Origin: Streptomyces sp. SAT1
GTDB taxonomy: Bacteria; Actinomycetota; Actinomycetes; Streptomycetales; Streptomycetaceae
Assembly: GCF_001654495.1 (NCBI RefSeq)
Contig: NZ_CP015849.1
Location: forward strand, 2,742,501 to 2,806,500
Reading direction: 5' to 3'
Length of the DNA: 64,000 bases
In this document: positions 1-9,100 of the stretch, piece by piece
Position numbering within the stretch: position 1 is the first letter of the stretch
Layout: the number at the start of each line of letters is the position of its first letter
Program-made: the position numbers and the translations under genes
Notes under the pieces: model-generated
Told to the model about the DNA's origin: nothing
The model's input: only the letters and a program-made list of their open reading frames with translations
The model's database searches: none

Positions 1-786
1 GACCGCCGTCTTGCCGGTGCCCGGACCGCCCTCGACATACGTCACCGAGGCGGCGGGCGCCCGGATGACGAGATCCTGCTCGGCCTGGATGGAGGAGACG
101 ATGTCCCGCATGCTGTGGCTGCGGGCCCGGCCGAGCGCGGCCATCAGCGCGCCGTCGCCGACGGCGGGCAGCTCGCGGCCGTCCAGCCGGGCGGTCAGCT
201 CGGGCCGCATCAGGTCGTCCTCGACGCCGAGCACCCGCCGCCCCTTGGAGCGGATCACCCGGCGGCGCACGACCCGGCCGGGGTCGACCGGGGTGGAGCG
301 GTAGAACGGCGCGGCGGCGGGCGCCCGCCAGTCGATGACCAGCGGGGAGTAGTCCTCGTCCAGGACGCCGATGCGGCCGATGTGCAGGGTCTCGGCGATG
401 TCGGCGGTGTTGTCCTCGCGCACCGCGCCCTCGGCCGGTTCCACGGCGGTGTAGGCGCCGTCCGGGCCCTTCTTGCCGTCCTTGCCCGGCAGCAGGTCGA
501 TGCGGCCGAAGAGGAAGTCCTCGAACTCGTTGTTCAGCCGGTTGAGATGGATGCCCGCGCGGAAGACCTGGGCATCCCGTTCGGCCAGCGCGCCGGGCGT
601 GCCGACCTGGCCGCGCTCGGCCGCGTCCCGCATCAGGAACTCGGCCTCGTGGATCTTCACCTCGAGCCGCCGGTACACCCGGTCCAGGTGGTCCTGCTCC
701 ATGCTGATCTCTCGGTCGCGCACGGTGTCGTGCGCTGCGTCGTGAACCGAACCGACCGCGGAATCCTGTTGAGCCTGAGCGGCCAC
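1..786 (-). CDS. HelD/HelR-type RNA polymerase recycling ATPase, N-terminal part (cut by window edge)
   Basis: This is the first 262 codons of a UvrD-like superfamily 1 ATPase of the HelD/HelR class, which binds RNA polymerase and releases stalled complexes; some actinobacterial members give rifampicin tolerance. The N-terminus has an Arg/Glu-rich coiled-coil stretch (MEQDHLDRVYRRLEVKIHEA) as in HelD N-terminal arms. It is followed by the family-typical IGRIGV...VIDWRAPAAAPFY segment and, at the window edge, a Walker A motif GPGTGKT. The GTG start at 786 is preceded by AGAAGGGGG. The frame runs open to base 1, so the helicase-core remainder and the RNAP-insertion loop are not visible. The family call is firm; which of several Streptomyces paralogues it is cannot be decided here. 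Confidence 0.85.
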   Translation of the reverse strand, partial: MAAQAQQDSAVGSVHDAAHDTVRDREISMEQDHLDRVYRRLEVKIHEAEFLMRDAAERGQVGTPGALAERDAQVFRAGIHLNRLNNEFEDFLFGRIDLLPGKDGKKGPDGAYTAVEPAEGAVREDNTADIAETLHIGRIGVLDEDYSPLVIDWRAPAAAPFYRSTPVDPGRVVRRRVIRSKGRRVLGVEDDLMRPELTARLDGRELPAVGDGALMAALGRARSHSMRDIVSSIQAEQDLVIRAPAASVTYVEGGPGTGKTAV

Positions 787-915
787 CGGGCCCCCTTCTG
801 ACGTGCTGGGCAGCCGTCAACCGTACGCGAAGGGAGCCCACTGGCGGAAGCCGGACCCGGCCGTCGGCCGGGCCGCCGCCCGCAGCGGCGGGGCGGACGG
901 GGGCGGGGCGGGCCG

Positions 916-1545
916 TCAGGTGCGGGCGAGGGCGGCGCGGCGGCGGTGGCGGGCGACCCGTTCGCGGTTGCCGCAGACCTCGCTGGAGCACCAGCGGCGC
1001 CGCCGGCCCCGGGAGGTGTCCAGGTACACGAGGGGGCAGTTGTCGCCCGCGCACCGGCGCAGCGCGGCGCGCGCGGCGGGGTCCGTGAGCAGGTCCAGGG
1101 CGTCACGGGCGACGGCCGCGAGCAGCGCGGCGCGCTCGGGCGGGGCGGCCAGCGCCCGTACGAGGGCGCCGTCCGCGCCGCGCACGGCGCGCGGGGCGGG
1201 CGGGGCGGCGCGCGCGGTGTCGTTGACGCGGGCCAGGGCGAGCGCGAGGCCGTGGGCGCGCGGGTCGCGCGGGTCGCGCGGCGGTCCGTCCAGGTGCGCG
1301 TTCACCAGGTACGCCACCTGCCCGCGCAGTTCGCGGAAGGCCGCCGCCCAGGTGTGGTCGGCGTGCGCGAGGCCGGTGCCCGGCGGGACCAGGCCCGAGC
1401 CCGTGATCCAGGCGCGCAGCGGCGCGGGGGTGCCGAGCCGTTCCGCCGGGTGGGTGGTGGCGAGCAGGTCCAGACAGATCCGCCCGGTGTCGAAGCGCAG
1501 TTCGGGAAGGACCGTGGCCGTGTGCGGAGCCGTACCCAGTGCCAT
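916..1545 (-). CDS. CGNR zinc-finger / ABATE-domain putative transcription regulator
   Basis: The protein is 209 aa, reading from an ATG at 1545 (MALGTAPHTA). The open frame extends further upstream, but that part is low-complexity and has no convincing start. The N-terminal part matches the ABATE (stress-induced regulator) pattern, with RFDTGRICLDLLAT followed by a helical region. The C-terminus carries the CGNR zinc finger: CAGDNCPLVYLDTSRG, then WCSSEVCGNRERVARHR. Such proteins are common in actinobacteria and presumed DNA-binding, with targets unknown. It is transcribed away from the divergent DUF1772 gene, and the 202-bp space between them could hold both promoters. Confidence 0.8.
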   Translation of the reverse strand: MALGTAPHTATVLPELRFDTGRICLDLLATTHPAERLGTPAPLRAWITGSGLVPPGTGLAHADHTWAAAFRELRGQVAYLVNAHLDGPPRDPRDPRAHGLALALARVNDTARAAPPAPRAVRGADGALVRALAAPPERAALLAAVARDALDLLTDPAARAALRRCAGDNCPLVYLDTSRGRRRRWCSSEVCGNRERVARHRRRAALART

Positions 1546-1747
1546 GTGCCTGTCACCGCCTAGGGGGCGACACCCCGGCCGGTCGCCGGACCGGGCGGCG
1601 GGGTGCTCGTCAGGGCTGGGGGAAGCGTTCCCTCCCACAGTGCCCGCCCGTCCCCCCGGCCGGAACCCCCCGCGCGTGGACGGCCGCGTATGCGCCCGCG
1701 CCTCTCGGCGATGGGCGCGGGCCGGGCGGGTGCGTTGACTGGACGGT

Positions 1748-2641
1748 ATGACGGACATCGAGATCGGCGGCGGGGACGGGGTGCGGCGCGGCGCCGCGGC
1801 GGGCGTGCTGGGCGCAGCCGCCGTCGCCACCGGGCTGCTGGCGGGCGTCTGCTACGTCTTCGCCTGCGCGGTGATGCCCGCGCTGGCCCGCAGCGGCGAC
1901 CGCACGTACGTCGAGGTCATGCGGGACGTCAACGACGTGATCCAGAACCCGCTCTTCCTCCTCGCCTTCCTCGGCGCCCCGCTGCTGACCGGCGTCTCGG
2001 CGTGGCAACTGCGCGGCACCCGGCCGCCCCGCCCGTGGGTGTGGGCGGCCCTGGCGGCGCACGTCCTCGCCTTCGCGGTCACCGCGGCGTGCAACGTCCC
2101 CCTCAACGACGCGCTGGCCCGCGCCACCGCCCCGGGCGCGGCCCGCGAGCACTTCGAGAACCCGTGGGCGGCCTGGAACGCCGTCCGGACCGTACTGGTG
2201 ACACTGGCCCTGGCGTGCCTGGCACGGGCGCTGCTGCTGCGCGGGCGGGCGGAGCGGCGCGGGTGGGCGGGCGGCGGGCGGGGGTCGACGGGCGGGCCCG
2301 GGGACCGGCAGGCCGGGCCGCCGGGCCGAACAGGGGCCGTGCGGCGTCGGGGCGGCGGACCGTGCGGCGTGGGGAGACCGGCAGACGGCGCGGGCCGGCC
2401 GGCGGGCGGGCTCGCCGGGCCGAGCGGCGCGCGGGGCACGGCCGTGGGCCGACCGGCGGCCCGGCCCGCACCGGGGCCGTCGACCGGCGGGACGGCCAGG
2501 GGCCGCGGCCGGTGGACCGCACCGGACACGCCACCCCACGCGGACGACGCCCGGCCGAGGACGCCGCCCCGCCGGGCCGCCGGGCGTGGCGGGGACGCCG
2601 CCCCGCCGGGGACACGGCAGTGCGCGGGCGGCCGGGACTAG
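1748..2641 (+). CDS. DUF1772 (anthrone-oxygenase-like) membrane protein with disordered C-terminal extension
   Basis: Residues 1-165 fit the DUF1772 family: hydrophobic segments near 20-45, 72-90, 97-120 and 158-175, with the typical motif around NVPLNDAL and the FENPWAAWNAVRT segment before the last helix. The function of bacterial members is poorly defined; some are related to anthrone oxygenases. After the last helix come about 120 residues of Gly/Arg/Pro/Ala-rich low-complexity sequence, unusual for a family normally near 160 aa. The extension may be a natural stop-codon loss, or the frame may simply stay open by GC bias. The stop codon overlaps the stop of the convergent gene by 4 bp (2638-2641). 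Confidence 0.7.
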   Translation: MTDIEIGGGDGVRRGAAAGVLGAAAVATGLLAGVCYVFACAVMPALARSGDRTYVEVMRDVNDVIQNPLFLLAFLGAPLLTGVSAWQLRGTRPPRPWVWAALAAHVLAFAVTAACNVPLNDALARATAPGAAREHFENPWAAWNAVRTVLVTLALACLARALLLRGRAERRGWAGGGRGSTGGPGDRQAGPPGRTGAVRRRGGGPCGVGRPADGAGRPAGGLAGPSGARGTAVGRPAARPAPGPSTGGTARGRGRWTAPDTPPHADDARPRTPPRRAAGRGGDAAPPGTRQCAGGRD

Positions 2642-3807
2642 GGGCGGGGCCAGTCGTCCGTGTGCTTCGCGTCCGGCGTCGGGTCGAGGGCCAGCCGGTA
2701 ACCGCGTTCGACCACCGTCCGGATCAGGTCGGGGTGTCCGAGTGCGGTGCGCAGGCGGGTCATGGCGGTCTCCACCGCGTGTTCGTCGCGGCCGGTGCCG
2801 GGCAGGGCGCGCAGCAGGTCGGCGCGGGAGACCACGCGGCCGGGGTGCCGCGCGAGCGCCCGCAGCAGCGCCGTACCGGCGGGCGGCACCGGCCTCAGGT
2901 CGTCGTCCACCAGCACCGCGTGCCCCCGGAGCTGCACGCGGTGCCCGGCGACCGGCAACGTCCGTGCCCGGCCCGGCAGTTCCCGGCACAGCACCTGCAC
3001 CAGCGGCCCCAGCCGGAAGCGCTCGGGCTGCACCGTGGCCACCCCGTGCTCCTCCAGGGGCACGGCGGTCACCGGGCCGACGCACGCGGGCAGCACATCG
3101 TGGGCGAGCGCGGCCAGCAGCTCGGCCAGCAGCCCGCGTTCGGCGGCGCGGGACAGCAGGGACGCGGCGGCCGGGGCGCTGGTGAAGGTGAGCGCGTCGA
3201 GGCCGCGCGCGACGGTGGTGTCCAGCAGCCGGTCCAGCGGGCCGGGGTCCTCGGGCGGCAGCCACCGGTACACCGGCACCGGGACGACCTCGGCCCCGGC
3301 CGCCCGCAGCGCGTCCACGAACCCGGACAGCGGCTCCCCGTGCAGCTGCACGGCCACCCGCCGTCCGTCCACGCCCTGTTCGAGCAGCCGGTCCAGCACC
3401 TCGGCCATCGACTCCGAGGCCGGCGACCACTGCTCGGTCAGTCCGGCGGCCCGGATCGCGCCCTTGACCTTGGGCCCGCGGGCCAGCAGTTCCGCCTGCC
3501 GCAACCGGTCGAGCAGGGCCTCGCCCCGGCCCCAGCCGGCGGCGGCCTCCAGCCAGCCGCGGAAGCCGATCGCGGTGGTGGCGATCACGATGTCGGGCGC
3601 CCGGCCGACGATCTCCTCGGTGGCGGCCAGCAGTTCGCTGTCGTCGGCGAGCGGAACGATGCGCAGCGCGGGCGCATGCACGACGAGCGCGCCGCGCCGC
3701 CCGAGCAGCGCGCCCAGTTCGTCGGCGCGCCGCGCGGCCGTCACCCCCACGGTGAACCCGGCCAGGGGCCCGTGCCCCGGCTGCTGCTGTTCCTCGACCT
3801 CACTCAT
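2638..3807 (-). CDS. Uroporphyrinogen-III synthase-like protein fused to a winged-helix DNA-binding domain
   Basis: The 389-aa protein has a HemD-type fold over about residues 15-270 (start FTVGVTAARRADELGALL, later LTFTSAPAAASLL and ACVGPVTAVPLEEHG, all HemD-like). A C-terminal OmpR/PhoB-type winged helix covers about 290-380 (PGRVVSRADLLRAL, HAVETAMTRLRTALG, TVVERGYRL). This HemD-wHTH architecture is known in Streptomyces and Mycobacterium, often near nitrite/nitrate assimilation genes, and is usually read as a regulator rather than a tetrapyrrole enzyme. No nitrogen gene is adjacent here. ATG start at 3807. The domain assignment is solid; whether synthase activity remains is not known. Confidence 0.82.
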   Translation of the reverse strand: MSEVEEQQQPGHGPLAGFTVGVTAARRADELGALLGRRGALVVHAPALRIVPLADDSELLAATEEIVGRAPDIVIATTAIGFRGWLEAAAGWGRGEALLDRLRQAELLARGPKVKGAIRAAGLTEQWSPASESMAEVLDRLLEQGVDGRRVAVQLHGEPLSGFVDALRAAGAEVVPVPVYRWLPPEDPGPLDRLLDTTVARGLDALTFTSAPAAASLLSRAAERGLLAELLAALAHDVLPACVGPVTAVPLEEHGVATVQPERFRLGPLVQVLCRELPGRARTLPVAGHRVQLRGHAVLVDDDLRPVPPAGTALLRALARHPGRVVSRADLLRALPGTGRDEHAVETAMTRLRTALGHPDLIRTVVERGYRLALDPTPDAKHTDDWPRP

Positions 3808-4040
3808 GGCTCATCGTCCCGTGCCCGCCTCGTCCTGCCTGCCGTGCCGTGCCGTATCTGACGCCGGAGCCGGGCGACACCGCGTGACAGGCCCGGCCCA
3901 CCCGCCTGTCACCAGTGTCACGTGCCGACGCGGCGCCGCGGCCTCGCCCCCCCGGTCGGCGCCCGCCCTGCTCGCTTCGGGGCGGGGCGGGCCGAGGGCG
4001 GGCTTCGCGGGACCGGCCGCCCGCCCCCTCGCCGGGAGGC

Positions 4041-4349
4041 TCAGGACTTCTCCCCGCCCTTCCCGTCCCCCGCGCCCTCCGGGTTCTCCGGGTTCTGCGG
4101 GTTCTGCGGGTTCTGCGGGTTCTGCGGGTTCTCCGGGTTCTTGCCGGTGTCCTTCTCGCCGAGCTTGCCGATGTAGTCCTGGGCCTTGTCGACGGCGTTG
4201 TCGATCTTGTCGTGGTGCTTGCCGCCGGTCTTGTCGTCGATGAAGTCACCGGCCTTCTCCAGACCGGCGGAGATCTTGTCCCCGTGGGTCTCGGCCAGGT
4301 CCTCGACCTTGTCCTTGAGGTTCTTCAGGTTCTTGAGCTGTTCGAACAT
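4041..4349 (-). CDS. MT0933-like antitoxin family small protein with NPQ/NPE repeat tail
   Basis: The protein is 102 aa with ATG at 4349 and an AGAAGGACG ribosome-binding site. The N-terminal 55 residues match the MT0933/Rv0909-like antitoxin family: lysine-rich helices, then KISAGLEKAGDFIDDKTGGKH and DNAVDKAQDYIGKL. The C-terminus is a run of (NPQ)n/(NPE) triplets (residues about 74-90), encoded by a 9-bp tandem repeat near 4081-4140. No toxin gene lies directly next to it, so it is an orphan here; Streptomyces genomes carry several such orphans. The antitoxin name comes from homology only. Confidence 0.75.
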   Translation of the reverse strand: MFEQLKNLKNLKDKVEDLAETHGDKISAGLEKAGDFIDDKTGGKHHDKIDNAVDKAQDYIGKLGEKDTGKNPENPQNPQNPQNPQNPENPEGAGDGKGGEKS

Positions 4350-4364
4350 GTGCCTGACGTCCTT

Positions 4365-4378
4365 CTACAGCGGTGTAG
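4365..4378. promoter_or_regulatory. Inverted repeat upstream of the MT0933-like gene
   Basis: CTACA-gcgg-TGTAG lies 16-29 bp upstream of the ATG at 4349, overlapping the ribosome-binding-site region. It could be an autoregulatory operator for the antitoxin-like protein or a chance palindrome. Confidence 0.25.
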
Positions 4379-4430
4379 TTGCCGAGACCTCATGTTCTCA
4401 TCGCCGGGCGCGCCCCGGGTGCGGGCGGGG

Positions 4431-5720
4431 TCAGCCCTCCGCGTTCCCGGGGACCAGGCGGCGGACGTCCTCCAGCAGGCGGGGGCCGTGGAGATAGGCC
4501 GCCGCGCGGCCCGCGAGCCGCGCGTACTGCCCGGCGGTCAGCGGTGTCCGCGTCCGCACGAGCGTCCGCAGCAGCAGGCGCAGGGCCAGTTCCGGGTCGT
4601 AGAGCCAGGCGCAGTCGGTGAGGGCCTGGGCGGTCTCCGGGTCCAGGACGGCGGCGAACTCGCTCAGTTCACGGGTCGCCGGGCCGTTCCTGGCGCCGCC
4701 GCCCACCAGGTCGCCTCCGTCCAGCGGCGGCACGTCCAGGCCGGACAGCCGGGCGTCGCACTCCGCGACGACGGTCCGCAGCCACGCCTTGCCCGAGGCC
4801 CTCCCGGGGTCGTCCGCGGCGAAGAAGCCGGGGCCGAGCCCCGTACCGGCGCACCACAGCACCTCGCCCGTACGGCCGGGGAGGTGGTCCAGGAGCGCCT
4901 GCGCGTCCCGGCGGACGGCGAGCACCTCCCGGGGGTCGGACGCCTCGGCCAGCAGGCCGCGGACGGCGGCGACCGGCGCTTTCGTCCCGCCGGCCTCCCC
5001 GCCGCCCGTGCCGTATGTGCCGTATGTGCCGCCCCCGCCCTCCGGGGCGAAGGCGCGCATCAGCCGGCTCATGCCGAAGTCGCCGTCGGTGAAGCGCTCC
5101 GTCGGCGGGTCCGGCGGCGGCTCGTCGTCGACCAGGTACTGGACGGAGTCCACCACGAACTCACCGAGGCGCAGCGCCGCTCCGATCGCCTCCATCCGCG
5201 CGTACCGGTCCGGCGCCAGCCACGCGCCCGGAGTGCTGCGCAGGACGCGCAGCAGGATCCGGAACGCGAGGTCGGGGGTGCCGCGGCGGGCGCACTCGGT
5301 GAGCGCGTCCCGTACGTCCGCGGCCAGGAAGGACAGTCCCGCGATCTCGGCGACGACCGCCTCCTCCTGGTCCCGTCCGTCCTCCAGGTCGGCCCCGGAC
5401 AGGGCGACCGGGTCCGTGACCGCGGACAGCCGTGCGTCGCACAGGGCGACGACCGTCCGCGTCCACGCGGTCCACTCGGCCGGCTCGGCACCGGGCAGGT
5501 ACTCCGCGCCGGCCGACCACAGCGCTCCGACCGCCTCCGGGGCGAGGCCGTCCAGCAGGGTCAGGGCGTCACGCCGGACGGCCAGGATCTCCTGGTCGGC
5601 CTCCTCGGCGAAGTGGTTGGCCACCACCTCGACGGGGGTGTCCCCCGAGTGGCTCCCGTCCGCGTGGAAGAAGCCCATCACCCACGGCACACCGAACTCG
5701 AAGTCGGTGAAGCGCTGCAT
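4431..5720 (-). CDS. Putative immunity protein, tandem-duplicated CdiI-like domains
   Basis: The 429-aa protein starts 27 bp downstream of the polymorphic toxin stop, the usual place for a cognate immunity gene. It consists of two about 200-aa repeats. Each opens with RFTD.(E/D)FG, then a helix, then (V/L)LAVRRDA..LLD, later TVV..CDARLS, ..ALT(E/D)CA....P(D/E)LA.R.LLR.L, and ..L.P/TA..YARM/LA. The first repeat opening (FFHADGSHSGDTPVEVV) resembles the CdiI_2 contact-dependent immunity family (FH.D...DGDT.EEVV). By position and resemblance it probably binds and neutralises the C-terminal RNase of the neighbour. No signal peptide is visible, as expected for a cytosolic immunity protein. The assignment is inference from context plus weak motif similarity. 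Confidence 0.65.
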   Translation of the reverse strand: MQRFTDFEFGVPWVMGFFHADGSHSGDTPVEVVANHFAEEADQEILAVRRDALTLLDGLAPEAVGALWSAGAEYLPGAEPAEWTAWTRTVVALCDARLSAVTDPVALSGADLEDGRDQEEAVVAEIAGLSFLAADVRDALTECARRGTPDLAFRILLRVLRSTPGAWLAPDRYARMEAIGAALRLGEFVVDSVQYLVDDEPPPDPPTERFTDGDFGMSRLMRAFAPEGGGGTYGTYGTGGGEAGGTKAPVAAVRGLLAEASDPREVLAVRRDAQALLDHLPGRTGEVLWCAGTGLGPGFFAADDPGRASGKAWLRTVVAECDARLSGLDVPPLDGGDLVGGGARNGPATRELSEFAAVLDPETAQALTDCAWLYDPELALRLLLRTLVRTRTPLTAGQYARLAGRAAAYLHGPRLLEDVRRLVPGNAEG

Positions 5721-5747
5721 CTCGTTCCGCTTCCTTCCTGCTTCTTC

Positions 5748-6143
5748 CTACTTCGGGTACGCGGTGTACACGTAGTAGCCGTGCGGGTGGCCCTTGGCCC
5801 GCTTGAGCATGATGTAGAAGCCGTTGCCGGCGGCCTTCTCGGTGTTGTTGGCGTAGTAGACGGTGCCCAGGGAGTTCTTCGCCCCGAACGTACCGCTCCA
5901 CTCCAGCTCCTGCTTCGACCCGCGCAGCCACTTGGCGATGGCGCCCGCCTTGCCGGCGATGGCGTAGTCGACGACCTGCTGGGCCGTCACGCCGTCGGAG
6001 AACACGCTGTTGGGCGTGTCCCGGCCGGCCTTGGCCGACTTGCCGGCGGCCAGGGCGACCGCCTCCGCCCTGCTCGGGTCCACGTGCTCGTCCAGGACGT
6101 GCGCGAGACCGGGGAACTTGCCCTCGTCGGCGATCAGGTCGTT
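5748..6143 (-). other. C-terminal toxin domain, RNase-A-like CdiA-CT family candidate
   Basis: These 131 codons follow the Hint terminal VHNC. His1510 and His1515 (HVLDEHV), Arg/Ser-rich linker, SVFSDGVTAQQVV, IAKWLRG, YIMLKR and the closing VYTAYP reproduce the order seen in bacterial RNase-A-like toxins. In CdiA-CT of Yersinia kristensenii the catalytic set is His, Arg, Thr and Tyr, with Thr and Tyr two residues apart. The same T-x-Y spacing occurs here at 1622/1624. The match is by eye only. Confidence 0.6.
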
Positions 6144-9100
6144 GCAGTTGTGGACCAGGACCGGGGCGTCGCCCGCCACGGCGTAGAAGGTGTGCAGACC
6201 CGACACGGTCAGGTCGTACACGGTCCGGGGCGCGGCGGAGTCACGGCCGAGCAGCGCGGCCACCGTGCGCGTCCCGCCGTCCGGGGTGCGCAGCCGGTCC
6301 CCGGCGCGCAGGTCGGACGCGAGGGTCCAGCCGCGGCCGGTGACGTAGAAGCGGTGGCCCGGCGTGCTGGTGAGGTTGCCGCCGCCCGCCAGGGTGACGT
6401 CCAGCAGGTCCTCGGTGGTGTGCCGGAAGGTGCGTGTGACCGGCTCGGACCGGTTGCGTCCGGTGGCCGGGTCCGCGGCCAGGAGCCGGTCGCCCAGGCG
6501 CACGTCGCGGATCGGCTTGCGGCTCCCGTCGGCCAGGACGACGTCCGTGGTGCCGGGGAAGCTGTTGATCCGGCACGCCGTCCGCGCGTCCTCGTAGACG
6601 GACACCGTGCGCTCGATGTCGGCGAGCGTGTGCGCGTCCACGTCGAGGGCCTTCAGCGCCTTCAGCGCGTCGGAGACCCCGACGCCGGTGCGCAGCGCGG
6701 CGTCCACCCCGCGGATCGCCTCGGTGATCTTCGCGATGGGGCCGCCCAGCGGGAGCCAGGTGGCGGCCCAGGCGCAGTCGCCGTAGCTGCCGCTGCCGTC
6801 GCCCTTGACCTTGTGGTAGCAGCCGGTGAAGTCACCGACGACCGAGTCGAAGATGCCCTTCCACAGGTCCTTGGTCGCCTGCCACGAGGAGACCTTGACC
6901 GTCTTGGTCAGGCCCTTGATCGTCTGCGTGGTGAGGAAGACGGTGTCCTCGGCCGGGCAGCCGGACTCGGTGGCGGGGACATCGGGGTCGGTGCAGAGGT
7001 AGAAGCTGACGACCGCGTCGAAGTGCGCCTTGAACACCAGGTCGCAGGGCAGCCGCGAGCAGTCGTCCGGAAGGCGTTCCGGGTCCCCGCTCTGCTTGAT
7101 CTCGTCGATGACGGAGAACACGCCACCGGCACCGGTGGCGGCACCGGCCTGCACCTGCTTGTTGGCGTCGTTGCGCTGTGCCTCGTCGGCCGCCTGCTGG
7201 GCCGAGTCCGCGTACTTCTGCGCGTCCTTGGCCGCCTCCTCGGCCGCGGTGGCCTCGGCGTCGGCGCGGTCGGCGGCGGCACGGGCGTCCTTGGCCGCCT
7301 GCTCCGCCTCGGAGGCGGCGGTACGGGCGGCCTCGGCGTCCAGGGCTGCCTGGTCGGCGGAGTCCCGGGCGTCCTTGGCGTAGCCCTCGGCGCGTCCCGC
7401 GGCCTTGTCGGCCGCCGCCGCGTCCTCACCGGCCTGCCGGTCGTACTCCAGGGTGTTGGCCAGTGACGTCTGCGCGTCGGCGGCCGCCTGTGCCGCCTCG
7501 GCCGCGTATCCCAGGGCCTCCTTCGCGGACTTGCGGGCGTCCGCCGCGTGTCCGGCGGCCTCGGCCGCGATCGTGTAGGCGGCCTTGGCGTCGCCGGTCG
7601 CCGCGTTCGCGGTGGACTGCGCCTGCTCGGCGGCCTGCTGCGCGTTCCGGGCATGCGCCTCGGCGACCGCCTGCTGCTGCTCGGCGATCGTCTTGGACGA
7701 CTGGCCCGTCAGTACGGCGAGACCGGCGGCGGCGTCGGTGGTGATGTACGGCGAGCCGAGCTGGATCGCGTCGTTGGCCGGAGCGGCCACCTGCTGGGCG
7801 GAGTTGCGGGCGTCCTCGGCCGCCTGCGCGGTGACGTGGGCGTGTCCGGCCGCGTCCGCCGCGCCGGCAACCGCCTTGGCGGCCTCCGCCTTGGACGCGT
7901 CCGCCTGCTTCTTGGCGTCGGCGGCGTGCTTCTCCGCCTCGTCGGCCAGCTGTACGGCGGTACGGGCCGCGGTGGCCGCGTCCTGGGACGCCTTGATGGC
8001 GTCCGCCGCCGAACTGGTCGCGGTGCGCACCGCGGCGTCCGCCTTGAGCTTGGCGGCCTGGGCGGCGTCGGAGTCGGAGCGGGCCCGCTCGGCCGCGGCC
8101 TCGGCGCGGGTGGCGGCCGCGTCGGCGTCGGCGGCGGCCTGGGTGGCCGCGTTCGCCTCGCCGCGTGCCGAGCGCGCGGCGGATTCGGCGTCGTCGGCGG
8201 CCTGGTCGGCGGCGTCGGCCGCGGCGCGCGCGTCCTTGGCGTCGTCGGCGGAGGCGTGGGCGTCGGCGTAGGCGTCCTTGGCGTCGGCCTTGGCGCGGGC
8301 GGCGTTCGCCTTGCTCTCCGCATCCCAGGCGTCGTCCCGCTTGGCCTTGGCGCCGTCCCGTGCCTGCTCGGCGGCCTGCCGCTTCTCGCGCGCGGTGGAC
8401 TCGGCCGTCTCGGCGCGGCCCTTGGCCTCCTCGGCGGTCTTGGCGTAGCCCTCGGCGTTCTTGCGGTGCTGGGCGGCCTCCGCCTGCTTCTGCGCGGCGG
8501 TCGCCTTCTCCGCCTTGGCGGTGGCCTCCTCGGCCTCGGCCGCGAGCCGCTTGGCGTGCGCGGTGGCCGCAGCCGACTTGGCGTCCGCCTCGGCCTTGCG
8601 CGTCTCGGCGAGCTTGGCGCGGGCGGTGTCGCGGGCGGTCTTGGCGGTCTGCGCCTGTACGGCGGCGGCGTCGGCGGCGGCCTTCGCCTGCGCGTTGGCC
8701 TCCTGCGCCGCGGCCGTACGGAAGGCGGCCTTCGACTCGGCGGCCTGCGTCAGGGCGCGGGCGGCGACGGTGGCGCTGTCACCGGCGGCGGCGCGGGTGG
8801 CGGCGTAGGCGGTGTCGCCCGCCTTGGCCATCGCGTCCAGCGCCGCGGCGGACGCCTTGGTCACCTGGGCCTTCTGCTGGCCGGCGAGCAGCGCGCGGCC
8901 CCGGGGGGCGCCCGCCTTGTCGGCGATGGCGTAGGCGGCCTGTTCTGCGGTGTCCGTGTCGGTGGCGTCCTTCTTCGCCGCCGCGGCCTGCGCCTTCAGC
9001 AGGTCGAGCTGCTTCTTCGCGGCGGCCTGGGCGTCGGTGACGCCCTTCTTCGCCGTGTTGAACTGGGCCGTCTTCGGGTATTCGAGGCTGTCCGTGCCCT

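Noticed and set aside
3915..7466. Long plus-strand open frame opposite the toxin 3' end, the immunity gene and the small antitoxin gene
   Set aside because: It is an antisense frame kept open by GC-biased codons; the minus-strand genes have clear domains and starts, while this translation is low-complexity and spans several genes.
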